Shown here: positions 40,835-49,975 of the stretch, one piece after another | Numbering within the stretch: the stretch's first letter is position 1 | Layout: each line of letters opens with the position of its first letter | Assembly (NCBI RefSeq): GCF_002220865.2 | Contig: NZ_NHRJ02000005.1 | Coordinates: 173,738-237,737 of the forward strand | Source of the DNA: Paenibacillus xerothermodurans | GTDB lineage: Bacteria; Bacillota; Bacilli; Paenibacillales; NBRC-103111 | Reading direction: 5' to 3' | Length of the DNA: 64,000 nt | The notes under the pieces: generated by a model | What the model saw: only the letters and a program-made list of their open reading frames with translations | What the model was told of the DNA's origin: nothing | Databases searched by the model: none | Program-made: the position numbers and the translations under genes

Positions 40835-42574
40835 TTAGCGAAACAGCTCCAACGGATGCACGCGATATGATCTGACCGCCGGCCAAATGGATGACAGCAC
40901 CCCGATGACTAATGCCGCAGCGATAATATACAGTTCCGCAACAACCGGGGTCCAAGGTTGAATTTCGACGCCTGCGTATTGAAAAATAATACCGCTCAGC
41001 ATCCAAGCTCCTACATGTCCGAGCAGCAAGCCCAGCATGCATCCTAGACCTGTTAAAATGGCACCTTCCAGCACCACGCCACCCATAATGGTGGATTGAG
41101 GTTTGCCTAATAATCTGAGCAATCCTATGTCCTTTTGCCGTTCCGCTGCTGCGGCGCACAAAGATAACAGAATTGAAATTGCCGCAATAAGTGCACTGGC
41201 GCCGGCGATGATGGCCACGATGTTTGCACCGACATCAACGATGTTGAGCACGTCCGCAACCGCCTTGCTGCTGTAAGCCGCCTGAACGCCGGGGAGCTCT
41301 CCAAACTTCTGCTTCAACATTTGCATTTCCAGCAAACCCTTCGGCTTCACAACAATAGCTGTAATATCCCCCTTCGCATGCTCAGTCTCCTCATGTGCAT
41401 GTGCACCCGCACCGTCCGCATGTGGTACCGGGTTATCACCTGCTTGACTCGCGGCTTGCGCGTCGGCCGCATGCTGCTCTGTCTCACCATGCTCAGCAGC
41501 ATGATGCTCCACGCTCTCTCCCGCATGATCCCCAGCTGGCGTGCTGGCCTCATGATGCTGTCCCTCGCCATCCACAGCAGCATGCTGCTCCACGCTCTCT
41601 GCCGCATGAGCCTCAGCTGGCGCGCTGGCCTCATGACGCTCTCCCTCGCGATGCTCAGCAGCATCCTGATCCACGCTGTCTCCCACGTGATCCTCAGCTG
41701 GCGCGCTGGCCTCATGATGCTCTCCCTCGCCATGCTCTGCAGCATGCTGATCCGCGCTGTCTCCCGTGTGATCCCCAGCTTGCGCGCTCGCCTCATGATG
41801 CTCTCCCTCGCCATCCACAGCAGCGTGCTGCTCCACGCTCTCTGCCGTGTGATCCCCAGCTTGTGCGCTCGCCTCATGATGCTGTGTCTCTGCACTGGCC
41901 GCGTGACCGTGCGCGTCGCGGTCAACGTGCTCAGCCTCGCCGCCTGCGTCATGCGGATGCACAATCCAAGCGTGGTTCAGTGTGGTGAAGACAGCCTTAT
42001 CGTCCGGCGTGCCCAGATATGGCATGATCCCCACTATTTTGTACGTGAAGTTATGATGATCCTCTTCTGCGGCTTCCACCAGACCGTGCCCGCCTTGGAA
42101 CTCATCCCCAACCCTCAGGCCAAGCTGTTCAGCCACATGCGCGCCGATAACGACTTCCCCGTCGTGTTGATAGTAAGCGCCTTCTGCCGGCACAACACCG
42201 GGATACCGGGTGTTAAAATATGCGGCGCTAATGCCTACGATCTGGAAGCCCTTTAAGTTATCCCCTTTGGTGACGGCGTATGCCGCATCCGCCAGGTTAG
42301 TGCTTTGTAGCTGCTCGAAAATGCCGTATTCTATGTTTCCGGTCGGCGCACCCACATGGTAGAACGTATTCAATGCCATCTGCACGGAACTGCCCTCCGC
42401 GCCTATCACTACATCGAATGGGGCGTAACCTTTGGCGGCCCCTTTTTGCATACCTGCTTGTGACAGGCTGATAAATACGATGAGAGCCGTAGCGATAGCA
42501 ACGGATAAGATTGTGAGCATGGACAGTGTTTTGCGGTAGCCGATGTTGTTCCAGGACATGCGCCAAATGCTCAC
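40835..42574 (-). CDS. FtsX/MacB-type ABC permease with His-rich repeats in its outside domain
   Basis: 579 aa from GTG 42574, which overlaps the ATPase stop as GTGA. First membrane helix near 14-37, three more at the C-terminus (about 450-575). The outside MacB-like domain is interrupted by about 190 residues containing five full 27-residue repeats (EHHEASAQAGDHTAESVEQH and variants) with roughly 30 His and many Asp/Glu in the segment. Such segments commonly bind Zn, Ni or Cu. The family has mechanotransmission or uptake roles and is not a classic pore. With the ATPase it resembles zinc-uptake Zrg-type systems of Vibrio in general design (inference). Confidence 0.88.
   Translation of the reverse strand: MSIWRMSWNNIGYRKTLSMLTILSVAIATALIVFISLSQAGMQKGAAKGYAPFDVVIGAEGSSVQMALNTFYHVGAPTGNIEYGIFEQLQSTNLADAAYAVTKGDNLKGFQIVGISAAYFNTRYPGVVPAEGAYYQHDGEVVIGAHVAEQLGLRVGDEFQGGHGLVEAAEEDHHNFTYKIVGIMPYLGTPDDKAVFTTLNHAWIVHPHDAGGEAEHVDRDAHGHAASAETQHHEASAQAGDHTAESVEQHAAVDGEGEHHEASAQAGDHTGDSADQHAAEHGEGEHHEASAPAEDHVGDSVDQDAAEHREGERHEASAPAEAHAAESVEQHAAVDGEGQHHEASTPAGDHAGESVEHHAAEHGETEQHAADAQAASQAGDNPVPHADGAGAHAHEETEHAKGDITAIVVKPKGLLEMQMLKQKFGELPGVQAAYSSKAVADVLNIVDVGANIVAIIAGASALIAAISILLSLCAAAAERQKDIGLLRLLGKPQSTIMGGVVLEGAILTGLGCMLGLLLGHVGAWMLSGIIFQYAGVEIQPWTPVVAELYIIAAALVIGVLSSIWPAVRSYRVHPLELFR
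41466..41900 (-). repeat. 81-bp tandem repeat coding His-rich 27-residue units
   Basis: The marker GGCCTCATGATGCT or a close variant recurs with a spacing of 81 nt (at about 41547, 41628, 41709, 41790 and 41871). Frame is kept, so copy number can change without a frameshift. Confidence 0.92.
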
Positions 42575-43251
42575 GCGATCACCCGCCGATCTTGCACTGC
42601 TTTGTTGCACTCCTGCATCCGGATCACACGGGGGAAGCGTTCCGCCAACGGCAAATCGTGTGTGACGCACAGCAGCGTCTGACCGTTCGCCTTACAGAGG
42701 CCGAGCAGAAGATCCATCATCATTCCCGCCGTCTCATAATCAAGGCTGCCGGTAGGTTCATCCGCTAAAACCACACTCGGCTTGTTGATCAAAGCTCGAA
42801 TAATAGCGACCCGCTGCTGTTGTCCTCGTGACATCTGGCCGGGGCGATGGTTTCTGCGCTCAGACAAACCTACCTTCTCAAACCATTCGTCCAGCAGCGC
42901 CGTCTGCTCTTGTTTGCGCATGGCCGGCAGTACCAATCTCACGTTTTCTTCCGCAGTCATGCTAGGGATCAAGTAGAAATCCTGAAATATATAGCCTACT
43001 TGGCGAGCTCTATACGCATCCCGCTCCTTCTCGTTTTTGCAAGTAATGTCCGCGCCGTCAACCACGATGGATCCTTGCTCAGGCACAACCACTCCGCCCA
43101 CCATATGCAGAAGCGTGCTTTTGCCGCATCCGCTTGGGCCTGTTACAGCAGCCTGCTCCCCCTTTGCCACCTGCAGATGCTCAAGTGCAAGCACAAGCAG
43201 CTTTTCATGACTCATCGTGTAATACTTCTCCAAACCGCTGATCTGAATCAT
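42571..43251 (-). CDS. LolD/MacB-type ABC transporter ATPase
   Basis: 226 aa. Walker [13 protein letters not shown]-loop [10 protein letters not shown], signature [11 protein letters not shown] (Arg where many have Gly), Walker [13 protein letters not shown]. Typical of the MacB/LolD group, which couples to FtsX-type permeases. It is immediately upstream of and overlapping the permease gene. Confidence 0.95.
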   Translation of the reverse strand: MIQISGLEKYYTMSHEKLLVLALEHLQVAKGEQAAVTGPSGCGKSTLLHMVGGVVVPEQGSIVVDGADITCKNEKERDAYRARQVGYIFQDFYLIPSMTAEENVRLVLPAMRKQEQTALLDEWFEKVGLSERRNHRPGQMSRGQQQRVAIIRALINKPSVVLADEPTGSLDYETAGMMMDLLLGLCKANGQTLLCVTHDLPLAERFPRVIRMQECNKAVQDRRVIA

Positions 43252-43276
43252 CGGGACCTTCCTCTCATAGCTCTGG

Positions 43277-44371
43277 TTATAACAATGTTCTCTCGACTAG
43301 CCAAAAAGTACCAAACAGCGAAATTACAACGGATAATGCGGGAATAGACCATCTTATAGCCGGTCGTGAGGCTCTGGCAAATTGAATCAGTGGGAACAGC
43401 AGCAAGACGATAATCAACTGCCCTATCTCTATGCCAATATTGAAAGATAACAGAGAAGCGGCGAATGCCCCGGTGTGTAATTTCATTTCGGACAAGACTC
43501 CGGCAAAACCGAATCCATGAATGAGACCAAAGCCGAACGCCTGCCATGCATTGTGATTGGACGGCCCCCGAAGCATATTGTTTAAGGCAACATAGATGAT
43601 GCTGAGCGCAATCACCGGTTCCACTAAACTGGCCGGCAGAGAGAAAATCTGCAGACTGGCTAGCAATAGGGTGAGGGAATGTGCAGCGGTAAACGCGGTG
43701 ACGGTCACCAAAATTTTTCTGACGGACGAAGCTGCGAGCAGCAAGGCGACGACGAATAATATATGGTCATAACCGGTAAAAAGATGTTCCATGCCGAGCA
43801 GTAAAAACTGCTTGCTGGCCCGCACAACACTCATCTCGCCCAGTTCGATTTGCCGAAACTCATAAGTTAGGACTGACTCTTGCGTTTTTCCATCCATTGT
43901 CATTTGAAAATAGTTCGCATGGGCTGGATCTACGTCATCAAAAAATAAGTTGTAGTCTAACGCGATATGCTGCGGCGTGGAGTGAACGGTGTAGCGCAGC
44001 TCAGCAGCGGCAAATGCTCTGTCATTCACTTCTGTCAAGCGGAGATCAGCTGCCTCTCCTTCGAGGGGTTCTCCATCTGCGTATATAATCATGTGCGACA
44101 AGATATACTGCTCCATGACAGATTTCGACTCGTTCACCAGTCGGTCCAGTTGCTCTTGTGGCAATAAGATGTCGGCGCTTGAATTCGCACTCGGCCGTGT
44201 CACCTGGAGCAGCTCTTCCAAATCGATCCTCAGCTTATAGACGACCTCGTTGCTCTCTACAGTCAATTCCGAGTATGCTTCACTTGTACCATTATGCGCT
44301 TTTGTCATCGTCGGCGCGGAGAAGCACAGCAGAATGAGAATAGCCAGCGTTTTCAACCACTTGAAGTTCAT
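43277..44371 (-). CDS. HupE/UreJ-like membrane protein with exported N-terminal domain
   Basis: About 364 aa from ATG 44371 (SD GAGGA). Signal peptide ending near ...TKAH, an outside domain of about 160 residues, then six to seven membrane helices starting at GMEHLFTGYDHILFVVALLL, the HupE_UreJ_2 signature with conserved His/Asp. HupE proteins take up nickel in hydrogenase systems (known for Rhizobium). The mature protein begins with a His (AHNGTSEAY). Gap of 25 nt to the ATPase gene; same operon. Confidence 0.88.
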   Translation of the reverse strand: MNFKWLKTLAILILLCFSAPTMTKAHNGTSEAYSELTVESNEVVYKLRIDLEELLQVTRPSANSSADILLPQEQLDRLVNESKSVMEQYILSHMIIYADGEPLEGEAADLRLTEVNDRAFAAAELRYTVHSTPQHIALDYNLFFDDVDPAHANYFQMTMDGKTQESVLTYEFRQIELGEMSVVRASKQFLLLGMEHLFTGYDHILFVVALLLAASSVRKILVTVTAFTAAHSLTLLLASLQIFSLPASLVEPVIALSIIYVALNNMLRGPSNHNAWQAFGFGLIHGFGFAGVLSEMKLHTGAFAASLLSFNIGIEIGQLIIVLLLFPLIQFARASRPAIRWSIPALSVVISLFGTFWLVERTLL

Positions 44372-44458
44372 TTGTGCAACCATCCTCTGCTAATTCCGCT
44401 GATGTGCGAGAGACGTGGAGGATACACGTCCCCCACGCTCCACACAAGGCGAAAAAAA

Positions 44459-45934
44459 TTACTCTACTTTGATGAAGATCGGATTGGAATAAAACCACAG
44501 GTCCTTCCATGGGTCTTCGCCCTTCGGATCAACTGCGGGCTCCATTTCATTGGTGTTGGTTCCACGCAGACGGATATAGCTGTTCTTTTCAACATCCTTC
44601 AGCGTGTAAGAAATGGTGATATATTCGCCATCCTTTTTCCAGTGAGTTTGATCAAAACGCTGCACCACTTTTGACGTCGGATTGGTTGCTGTCGAACGAT
44701 CCTTCACAGATCCCGTGACCTCGCCCATAATTAAATCCACGCGATTGACATTCGGATTGTCGCCGTGCGCATTGTTGGCGTTCGGATCGCGCAAACGGAT
44801 CGTCACGTTCACGTCGGCGCCTTTTTGGGATAATGTCAACGTTTCACCAACAGCTGCGGACTTGTTGTCTGCCCATAGCTTCCAGGCAGGCGCAGCCTCT
44901 TCCACCGTGACATCCAACTCACTGATCAGATCGCCAAGCACGTTAAAAATACGCCCGTGGCGCAAACCCTCGAGAATGTCCTTATGGTCCTTGTTGGCCT
45001 TTACGTACGTCTTGGAATACTCGCCCGGGTAGAAATCCGTACCGCCATCTGTATAGTGCACGTGCTGATCAGACGTCGATGTAGTCCACCAGTGCCGTCC
45101 CTCGCCAAGCATGGAATCCCACAATCCTCCTACTACAGCGGTCATTTGATCGTATCCGCCCATCGTCGGGAAGTTGCCATACCCACCGCGCTCTCCTTCA
45201 GGATCCAGAGCACCGGTTGTGTCCAGCGCTCCTGCTTGGTGCCCCGGGGCCCCCTCGAAGCCGACCGCTACATTCGGCGCGGTGTCGTTCCAGTTGCGAA
45301 ACTCCTCCGGTGTATCGTCCCCCCATACGCCCTTATCTTTCGCGGAACGGGCGGGGTGATTGTTGAACATAACTGGCGGCTCGTTCAAATCCTTTATGTA
45401 TTTCAGTGCATTGATCATCTTTTCTTCTGTGTTCCAGCTCTTGTCTTCCGGCCATGGCTCACGTTTAGCGAATTGGCTCTCGATCCCGTGCAGTTTTTGT
45501 GCCTCATCATCGGTTTTTGGGATAATCAGAGACGTATGATCGGCTGCAGGTGTGTCGAATTCCATACCATAAAACAAAACAAGGTCCGGCACCGCTTTTC
45601 GCGCCTCCTGCACAGCAGGGTACGCCTGTTCCAGATTGACCTTGGAATGCAGCGGACCGCCATGATCCGTCGAGACCATCCACTCCAACCCGTATTTTTT
45701 GGCCATCTCGGCATTTCGGGAAATTGCATATTTCGCATCTCCTGCTTTAATTGGTGTAGGCGGATTTGTCGCATTGTCCCAGCCCACACTCCACTCGCTG
45801 TGCACATGGTGATCCCCGGCCAGCCATGCTCTGCCGTCGTTGGACTGCCCCGTCTTCTGCGAGCATGCGGTGATCATCATCGCCGCAGCAACCATGGATA
45901 ACGGAATCCACTTCCGCTTTAAAACTGACTTCAA
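44459..45934 (-). CDS. PHP-domain metallohydrolase lipoprotein (CehA/McbA-like)
   Basis: About 491 aa from TTG 45934 with AAGGAG 9 nt upstream; the frame above it lies ahead of the SD. Signal peptide with lipobox ITAC, so surface-anchored. PHP metal-site motifs: GDHHVHSEWS, VSTDHGG, FNNHPAR and TSDQHVH, giving the several His/Asp ligands for two or three metal ions. A beta-rich C-terminal part follows. It may release phosphate or metal from a complex outside the cell; substrate unknown. First gene of the operon with a HupE-like protein and an ABC transporter. Confidence 0.88.
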   Translation of the reverse strand: MKSVLKRKWIPLSMVAAAMMITACSQKTGQSNDGRAWLAGDHHVHSEWSVGWDNATNPPTPIKAGDAKYAISRNAEMAKKYGLEWMVSTDHGGPLHSKVNLEQAYPAVQEARKAVPDLVLFYGMEFDTPAADHTSLIIPKTDDEAQKLHGIESQFAKREPWPEDKSWNTEEKMINALKYIKDLNEPPVMFNNHPARSAKDKGVWGDDTPEEFRNWNDTAPNVAVGFEGAPGHQAGALDTTGALDPEGERGGYGNFPTMGGYDQMTAVVGGLWDSMLGEGRHWWTTSTSDQHVHYTDGGTDFYPGEYSKTYVKANKDHKDILEGLRHGRIFNVLGDLISELDVTVEEAAPAWKLWADNKSAAVGETLTLSQKGADVNVTIRLRDPNANNAHGDNPNVNRVDLIMGEVTGSVKDRSTATNPTSKVVQRFDQTHWKKDGEYITISYTLKDVEKNSYIRLRGTNTNEMEPAVDPKGEDPWKDLWFYSNPIFIKVE

Positions 45935-46190
45935 TGGTGCCCACTCCTTATTTGTCTCTATTTGGTAGTCCATCAAAGTTTACATTCAATTTGTTAATAG
46001 AAATGCAACTTCGTGTGTAGTTATTGTAAATTTCGACCAAATACACCAGGCTACACGTCACTGACTATCCAGCGCGCAATGTAACTGTCACCGCTAAAGC
46101 AAGTTAAGTGCCACCCGAGCGATCACTTGCAGCATCTGACATTGGTCGTTTTCCGTGGTGACGCCAGAGACTATCCCTAGCGAACGCGAA

Positions 46191-46219
46191 AAAACCGCCA
46201 GGACTAAGTCCCAAGCGGC
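46191..46219 (-). terminator. Terminator downstream of the peroxiredoxin gene
   Basis: Minus strand CCGCTTGGGAC-tta-GTCCTGGCGG with a small mismatch, then six T. Confidence 0.8.
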
Positions 46220-46276
46220 TCCCGACCAGTGTTTGCACTGAGTTTACAACTTCACTTCGTTGTACAGGCGGCCCTG

Positions 46277-46744
46277 CTACAGCTCTTTCAATGCCTCCAG
46301 CACTTCATTGACATGGTTTTTGACTCTAACCTTCCGCCATGCCCGAGCAATCATACCATTCTCATCTATGATGAAGGTGGAACGCACCACGCCCATATAC
46401 TCTTTACCATACATCTTTTTCAACTGCCACACGCCATAGAGCTCGCACACCTCGTGATCGGGATCGGACAACAGCACAAAAGGAAGCTCATGTTTCGCGC
46501 TAAACTTGCCGTGGGACTTTAGGTCATCCGGGCTGATGCCGACCACCTCCGCGTTCAATTCGCGAATTTGCGAGTTGTAATCGCGGAAATCGCACGCCTC
46601 CTGTGTGCAGCTTGGGGTCATATCCTTCGGGTAGAAATAAAGCACGACCTTCTTGCCGCGGAACTGCTGTAAACTCACCTTCTCCCCATCCGCTGCCAAA
46701 AGCGTAAAGTCCGGTGCCGGTTGGCCTTGCTCTGCCTGTGCCAT
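46277..46744 (-). CDS. bcp: Thiol peroxidase, peroxiredoxin Q/BCP family
   Basis: 155 aa. Peroxidatic Cys46 and resolving Cys51 in MTPSCTQEACDF, the BCP spacing of five. YFYPKD is also typical. Reduces hydroperoxides with thioredoxin, cytoplasmic. Single gene with its own terminator. Confidence 0.96.
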   Translation of the reverse strand: MAQAEQGQPAPDFTLLAADGEKVSLQQFRGKKVVLYFYPKDMTPSCTQEACDFRDYNSQIRELNAEVVGISPDDLKSHGKFSAKHELPFVLLSDPDHEVCELYGVWQLKKMYGKEYMGVVRSTFIIDENGMIARAWRKVRVKNHVNEVLEALKEL

Positions 46745-46794
46745 CGAAAAACAACTCCCTTTTAAATTCGATTTTCCAAGAGTAAGGAACGCAT

Positions 46795-47580
46795 TTAAGA
46801 GCCCGCTCCCCGGTAACGTTTAATGCCAAAATTCCATATGATGATTGCAAACGTGAGGAAACCTAATCCGACCAACGGCGTGAGAAGTGCAAAGTCGCCC
46901 CAATTTTCCCGGTCAAGGAAAAACGCCGCCGGATAAAAACCGACAAAACCGAATGGAAGCACCCACGTCAGCATGAAGCCGAGAAGCTTGTTGTAAATCG
47001 TCATCGGATACCTGCCATAGTTTTGCAAATTCCACAAGAAAGGAAGAATGCCCGTCGGTGAGTCCGAGAACAACGATAGTGAAGTGAATAAAATGTAAAT
47101 ACCGCCGTAGATCATCATCGAGCCCGCCACCAGCAGTACGAGTACAAACGGGTCATACCAAGTGAGACTGAATCCAAGATGTGTCCAGGAGTAGACCATA
47201 ATAATAAATCCGGTCAGAGCGCTGAACGACGAGGACGGATCCATGTTTTCCAGCATCAACTGGATCAGATTGTAGGCCGGCCGCGTCAGAATGCGGTCTA
47301 ACTCGCCTTTCACAATATAGCGTTCCGTGAAACCCCACAAATTAAAAAAGGTACTAAAAATACCGTACGGGACCATAAAATAACCGTAGATGAACAGGAT
47401 TTCATGCTCATTCCATTCGCCGATCAAGGCGGTATGCTGAAATACGATCAGGATGAAGAACAAGTTCAGCCCGTTAAACATCAGGTCGGACAAGACCTCG
47501 ATCCAAAAGTCCGCACGATAAGTCAAACGCGTTTTCATATAATTTTTTAAATAATCCAGAAGCAAGCCAGCGTAAAACAT
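46795..47580 (-). CDS. ABC-2 family exporter permease (PF06182 type), second subunit
   Basis: 261 aa from ATG 47580 (SD AAGGAGG). Six membrane helices; KTRLTYRADFWIEVLSDLMF at the N-terminus and the PYNLIQLMLENMDPS-type loop are characteristic of the DUF990/ABC2_membrane_6 group. Paired with the next gene upstream and an ATPase; exported substrate unknown. Confidence 0.88.
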   Translation of the reverse strand: MFYAGLLLDYLKNYMKTRLTYRADFWIEVLSDLMFNGLNLFFILIVFQHTALIGEWNEHEILFIYGYFMVPYGIFSTFFNLWGFTERYIVKGELDRILTRPAYNLIQLMLENMDPSSSFSALTGFIIMVYSWTHLGFSLTWYDPFVLVLLVAGSMMIYGGIYILFTSLSLFSDSPTGILPFLWNLQNYGRYPMTIYNKLLGFMLTWVLPFGFVGFYPAAFFLDRENWGDFALLTPLVGLGFLTFAIIIWNFGIKRYRGAGS

Positions 47581-47587
47581 AAATTCA

Positions 47588-48382
47588 TCATCCTCCTTGC
47601 ACAAACATACGGGTGCGCGCGCCGCGCCAGAGCAAATACAGCGGTATGATAAGCAGCACAAACCATAACAACTGCACCCCTAGCGCGTGATACACAGCGG
47701 CGCCGGTCACTTTGCCAGTGAAAACGGAGCCCGGGAGGTATGTAATGGCTGGAAAAGGAAGCAGCTGCAGCACGCCCTGCGCCCACACCGGAAAAAACGA
47801 CATCGGCACAACCAGCCCGGAGAACAGATCGACCAGCACCCTTTTCATACGCATCATGCCTTCGTTGTTTTCGAGAAAAAAGGCGAATAAGCCGGTGATG
47901 ATGTTAATCTGTGTGTTGATCAAAAAGCTCATCAGAAGCATAAATAGGAAAATGCTCCATATAGCAGGATCTGTTGGAAGTTGAACCGGAATGAGGAAAG
48001 ATATGAATATCATGCCCGGTATCGAAAATAGGAAGAACCGGAACAAGCCTTCGCCCAGTCCCTGCATCATTTTGGTGATAACGTAGTTATAAGGACGGAT
48101 GAACTGAATCGCGACACTGCCATCTTTGATCTCAGCAGCGATTTCTCGGTCCAGATTATTAAAATAAAACGCTCGTGCCATCCAGGACACTGCCACATAG
48201 GTGGTCATTTGCGCAACGGTCATGCCGCCCAGTGTCTCACTGCCGCCGTATATCGCCTTCCACAAAAAATAATACGCTCCTATGTTGAGCGCATAAACAA
48301 TAATGCCGCTGTAATAATTTACACGATAGGCTAGCATCATCAGAAAACGCATGTGGATCATCTCAATATAAGCGCTATGCAC
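47588..48382 (-). CDS. ABC-2 family exporter permease (PF06182 type), first subunit
   Basis: About 264 aa. Start taken as GTG 48382, overlapping the ATPase stop by 8 nt; an ATG at 48352 is the alternative. Contains MMLAYRVNYYSGIIVYALNI and RPYNYVITKMMQGLGE. Six helices. Heterodimer with the downstream permease is the usual arrangement of this family. Confidence 0.87.
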   Translation of the reverse strand: MHSAYIEMIHMRFLMMLAYRVNYYSGIIVYALNIGAYYFLWKAIYGGSETLGGMTVAQMTTYVAVSWMARAFYFNNLDREIAAEIKDGSVAIQFIRPYNYVITKMMQGLGEGLFRFFLFSIPGMIFISFLIPVQLPTDPAIWSIFLFMLLMSFLINTQINIITGLFAFFLENNEGMMRMKRVLVDLFSGLVVPMSFFPVWAQGVLQLLPFPAITYLPGSVFTGKVTGAAVYHALGVQLLWFVLLIIPLYLLWRGARTRMFVQGG

Positions 48383-49439
48383 GAACAGCCACGTCCTCTG
48401 TCTTGATCGTGTGATTGAATCTATATTCGGATTTCGTGTCGGCGGAACCGGACTTGTAGATCTCGCGTACAATATCATCGGTGTTCGTTTCGACGATTTT
48501 GATATCTTCGATGTCCATCACGCCAACAATGCGGCTCAGTACTTCGGAGACATTAACCTGCTTGTGCGGGATCCACACTTTCGCTGTCAAATCGTTATCG
48601 AGGGACCAGCCCACTTCGAGTCCCGCTGTCAGCCGCTGCAGCCGTTCAATTGTGACCGGGCTGGAAAACTGAAGAATAACTTCCTTTCCTTTGCCCCATT
48701 TGGCTTTCAGCTCTTCCAATCCGCCATCATAGATCACACGACCGTCGTCGAGCATAATAACTCGGGAGCACAAAGCTTCAATGTCCTGCAGATCATGCGT
48801 CGTCAGCAAGATGGTGGTCTCATAGCGCTGATTCATCGATTTAAGGAATTCCCGAATTTCAGTCTTCACCACGATGTCAAGACCAATCGTCGGCTCATCG
48901 AGAAACAAAATTTGCGGATTATGGAGCAGCGACGCTGCCAGCTCACAGCGCATTCGTTGACCTAAACTCAGCTTGCGCACTGGGCGGTTCAACAGCTCTT
49001 CCAGCTGCAGCCTCTGCACCAGCTCATCCAGCCGCTGCTTGAAATCCGCTTCCGACACGCGGTACACCTTTTTCAGAAGCTCAAACGATTCAATGACACC
49101 GATGTCCCACCATAGCTGGCTTCGCTGCCCGAACACAACGCCGATTCCTTTAACGAACGCTTCGCGTTCTTTGAAAGGGACGTAGCCGTTGACCCGGATA
49201 TCGCCTGATGTTGGTACCAAAATACCGGTGAGCATTTTGATGGTGGTCGACTTGCCGGCGCCGTTCTCGCCGATGTAGCCGCAGATTTCCCCTTTCGGAA
49301 TTTGAAAACTGATGTCCTTCACCGCTGTCACATGATTGTAATCGCGTCTAAACAAATCGCGTAAGGCTCCTGTGAGTCCCTGCCGGCTCTTTTGTACCCT
49401 GAACTCCTTACGCAGATTATTCACTTCAATGGCGTTCAT
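48375..49439 (-). CDS. ABC transporter ATPase of the NatA/YbhF type
   Basis: 354 aa from ATG 49439 (SD AGGAGGAG). Walker A GENGAGKSTTI, signature LSLGQRMR, Walker B ILFLDEPTIGLD, then a C-terminal extension of about 100 residues. Energises the two ABC-2 permeases. Other in-frame codons up to 49772 lack RBS. Confidence 0.94.
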   Translation of the reverse strand: MNAIEVNNLRKEFRVQKSRQGLTGALRDLFRRDYNHVTAVKDISFQIPKGEICGYIGENGAGKSTTIKMLTGILVPTSGDIRVNGYVPFKEREAFVKGIGVVFGQRSQLWWDIGVIESFELLKKVYRVSEADFKQRLDELVQRLQLEELLNRPVRKLSLGQRMRCELAASLLHNPQILFLDEPTIGLDIVVKTEIREFLKSMNQRYETTILLTTHDLQDIEALCSRVIMLDDGRVIYDGGLEELKAKWGKGKEVILQFSSPVTIERLQRLTAGLEVGWSLDNDLTAKVWIPHKQVNVSEVLSRIVGVMDIEDIKIVETNTDDIVREIYKSGSADTKSEYRFNHTIKTEDVAVRA

Positions 49440-49975
49440 AAACTCCTCCTGCATTCGTTGTGGTCTCGAACAAGTAGGCGTGACTATGCAATGGCGCGAC
49501 GAAGCCACGCAATTGCGCATGGCGATCACGCCACGCATTGCCTTAACACGGCATGCCGCGTGCCTGGTGATGATCCGATCGCACGGATAGGTGCGCCATA
49601 TGCCGAGGGCACCGTGATCATAGCAGCACATGGCCTCAACACCGCATATACCGTGAGCCTGGCGATCATGCTGCATGACCTGTGAGCGTAGTTGCCCGTC
49701 GAAAAACGCCACCGTTCGTGTGATGAGATTTGTCCAAAATTGCCGAAACTTGATATATTCAAAACAAACCAATTATAATAGGTTAATCAATGGATTCTAG
49801 CATTCAGCTCAAGCTGCATCCGTGCCTGGACACACATCTTCTCACGCAAAGTGCCAGACGTTTCCAGACTCCCCCGTGCATGATCCCTTGGTATTTCCAA
49901 ACCCTATAACTGCAATGATACACGAAGCTACTACAAAGGAAAAGGTACCGACACCAGATGAAAGGGGCCTCTTGA
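49440..49975. other. Spacer upstream of the LCP gene with a diverged direct repeat
   Basis: Copy 1 at about 49535-49575 (GCATTGCCTTAACACGGCAT start) and copy 2 at about 49628-49670 (ACATGGCCTCAACACCGCAT start), roughly 75% alike by eye. A promoter lies at 49750-49779. No gene seen. Confidence 0.5.
49750..49779 (+). promoter_or_regulatory. Sigma-A type promoter of the LCP gene
   Basis: TTGATA (49750-49755), 18-nt spacer, TATAAT (49774-49779), about 190 nt before the ATG. Confidence 0.65.

Noticed and set aside
41321..42256. Long open frames opposite and beside the His-rich permease repeats
   Set aside because: Produced by the 81-bp in-frame repeat, which keeps several frames open; low-complexity products.
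40835..43251. Macrolide exporter MacB
   Set aside because: ATPase and permease are of the MacB superfamily, but the His-rich insert and the HupE/PHP/lipoprotein partners point to metal handling instead.
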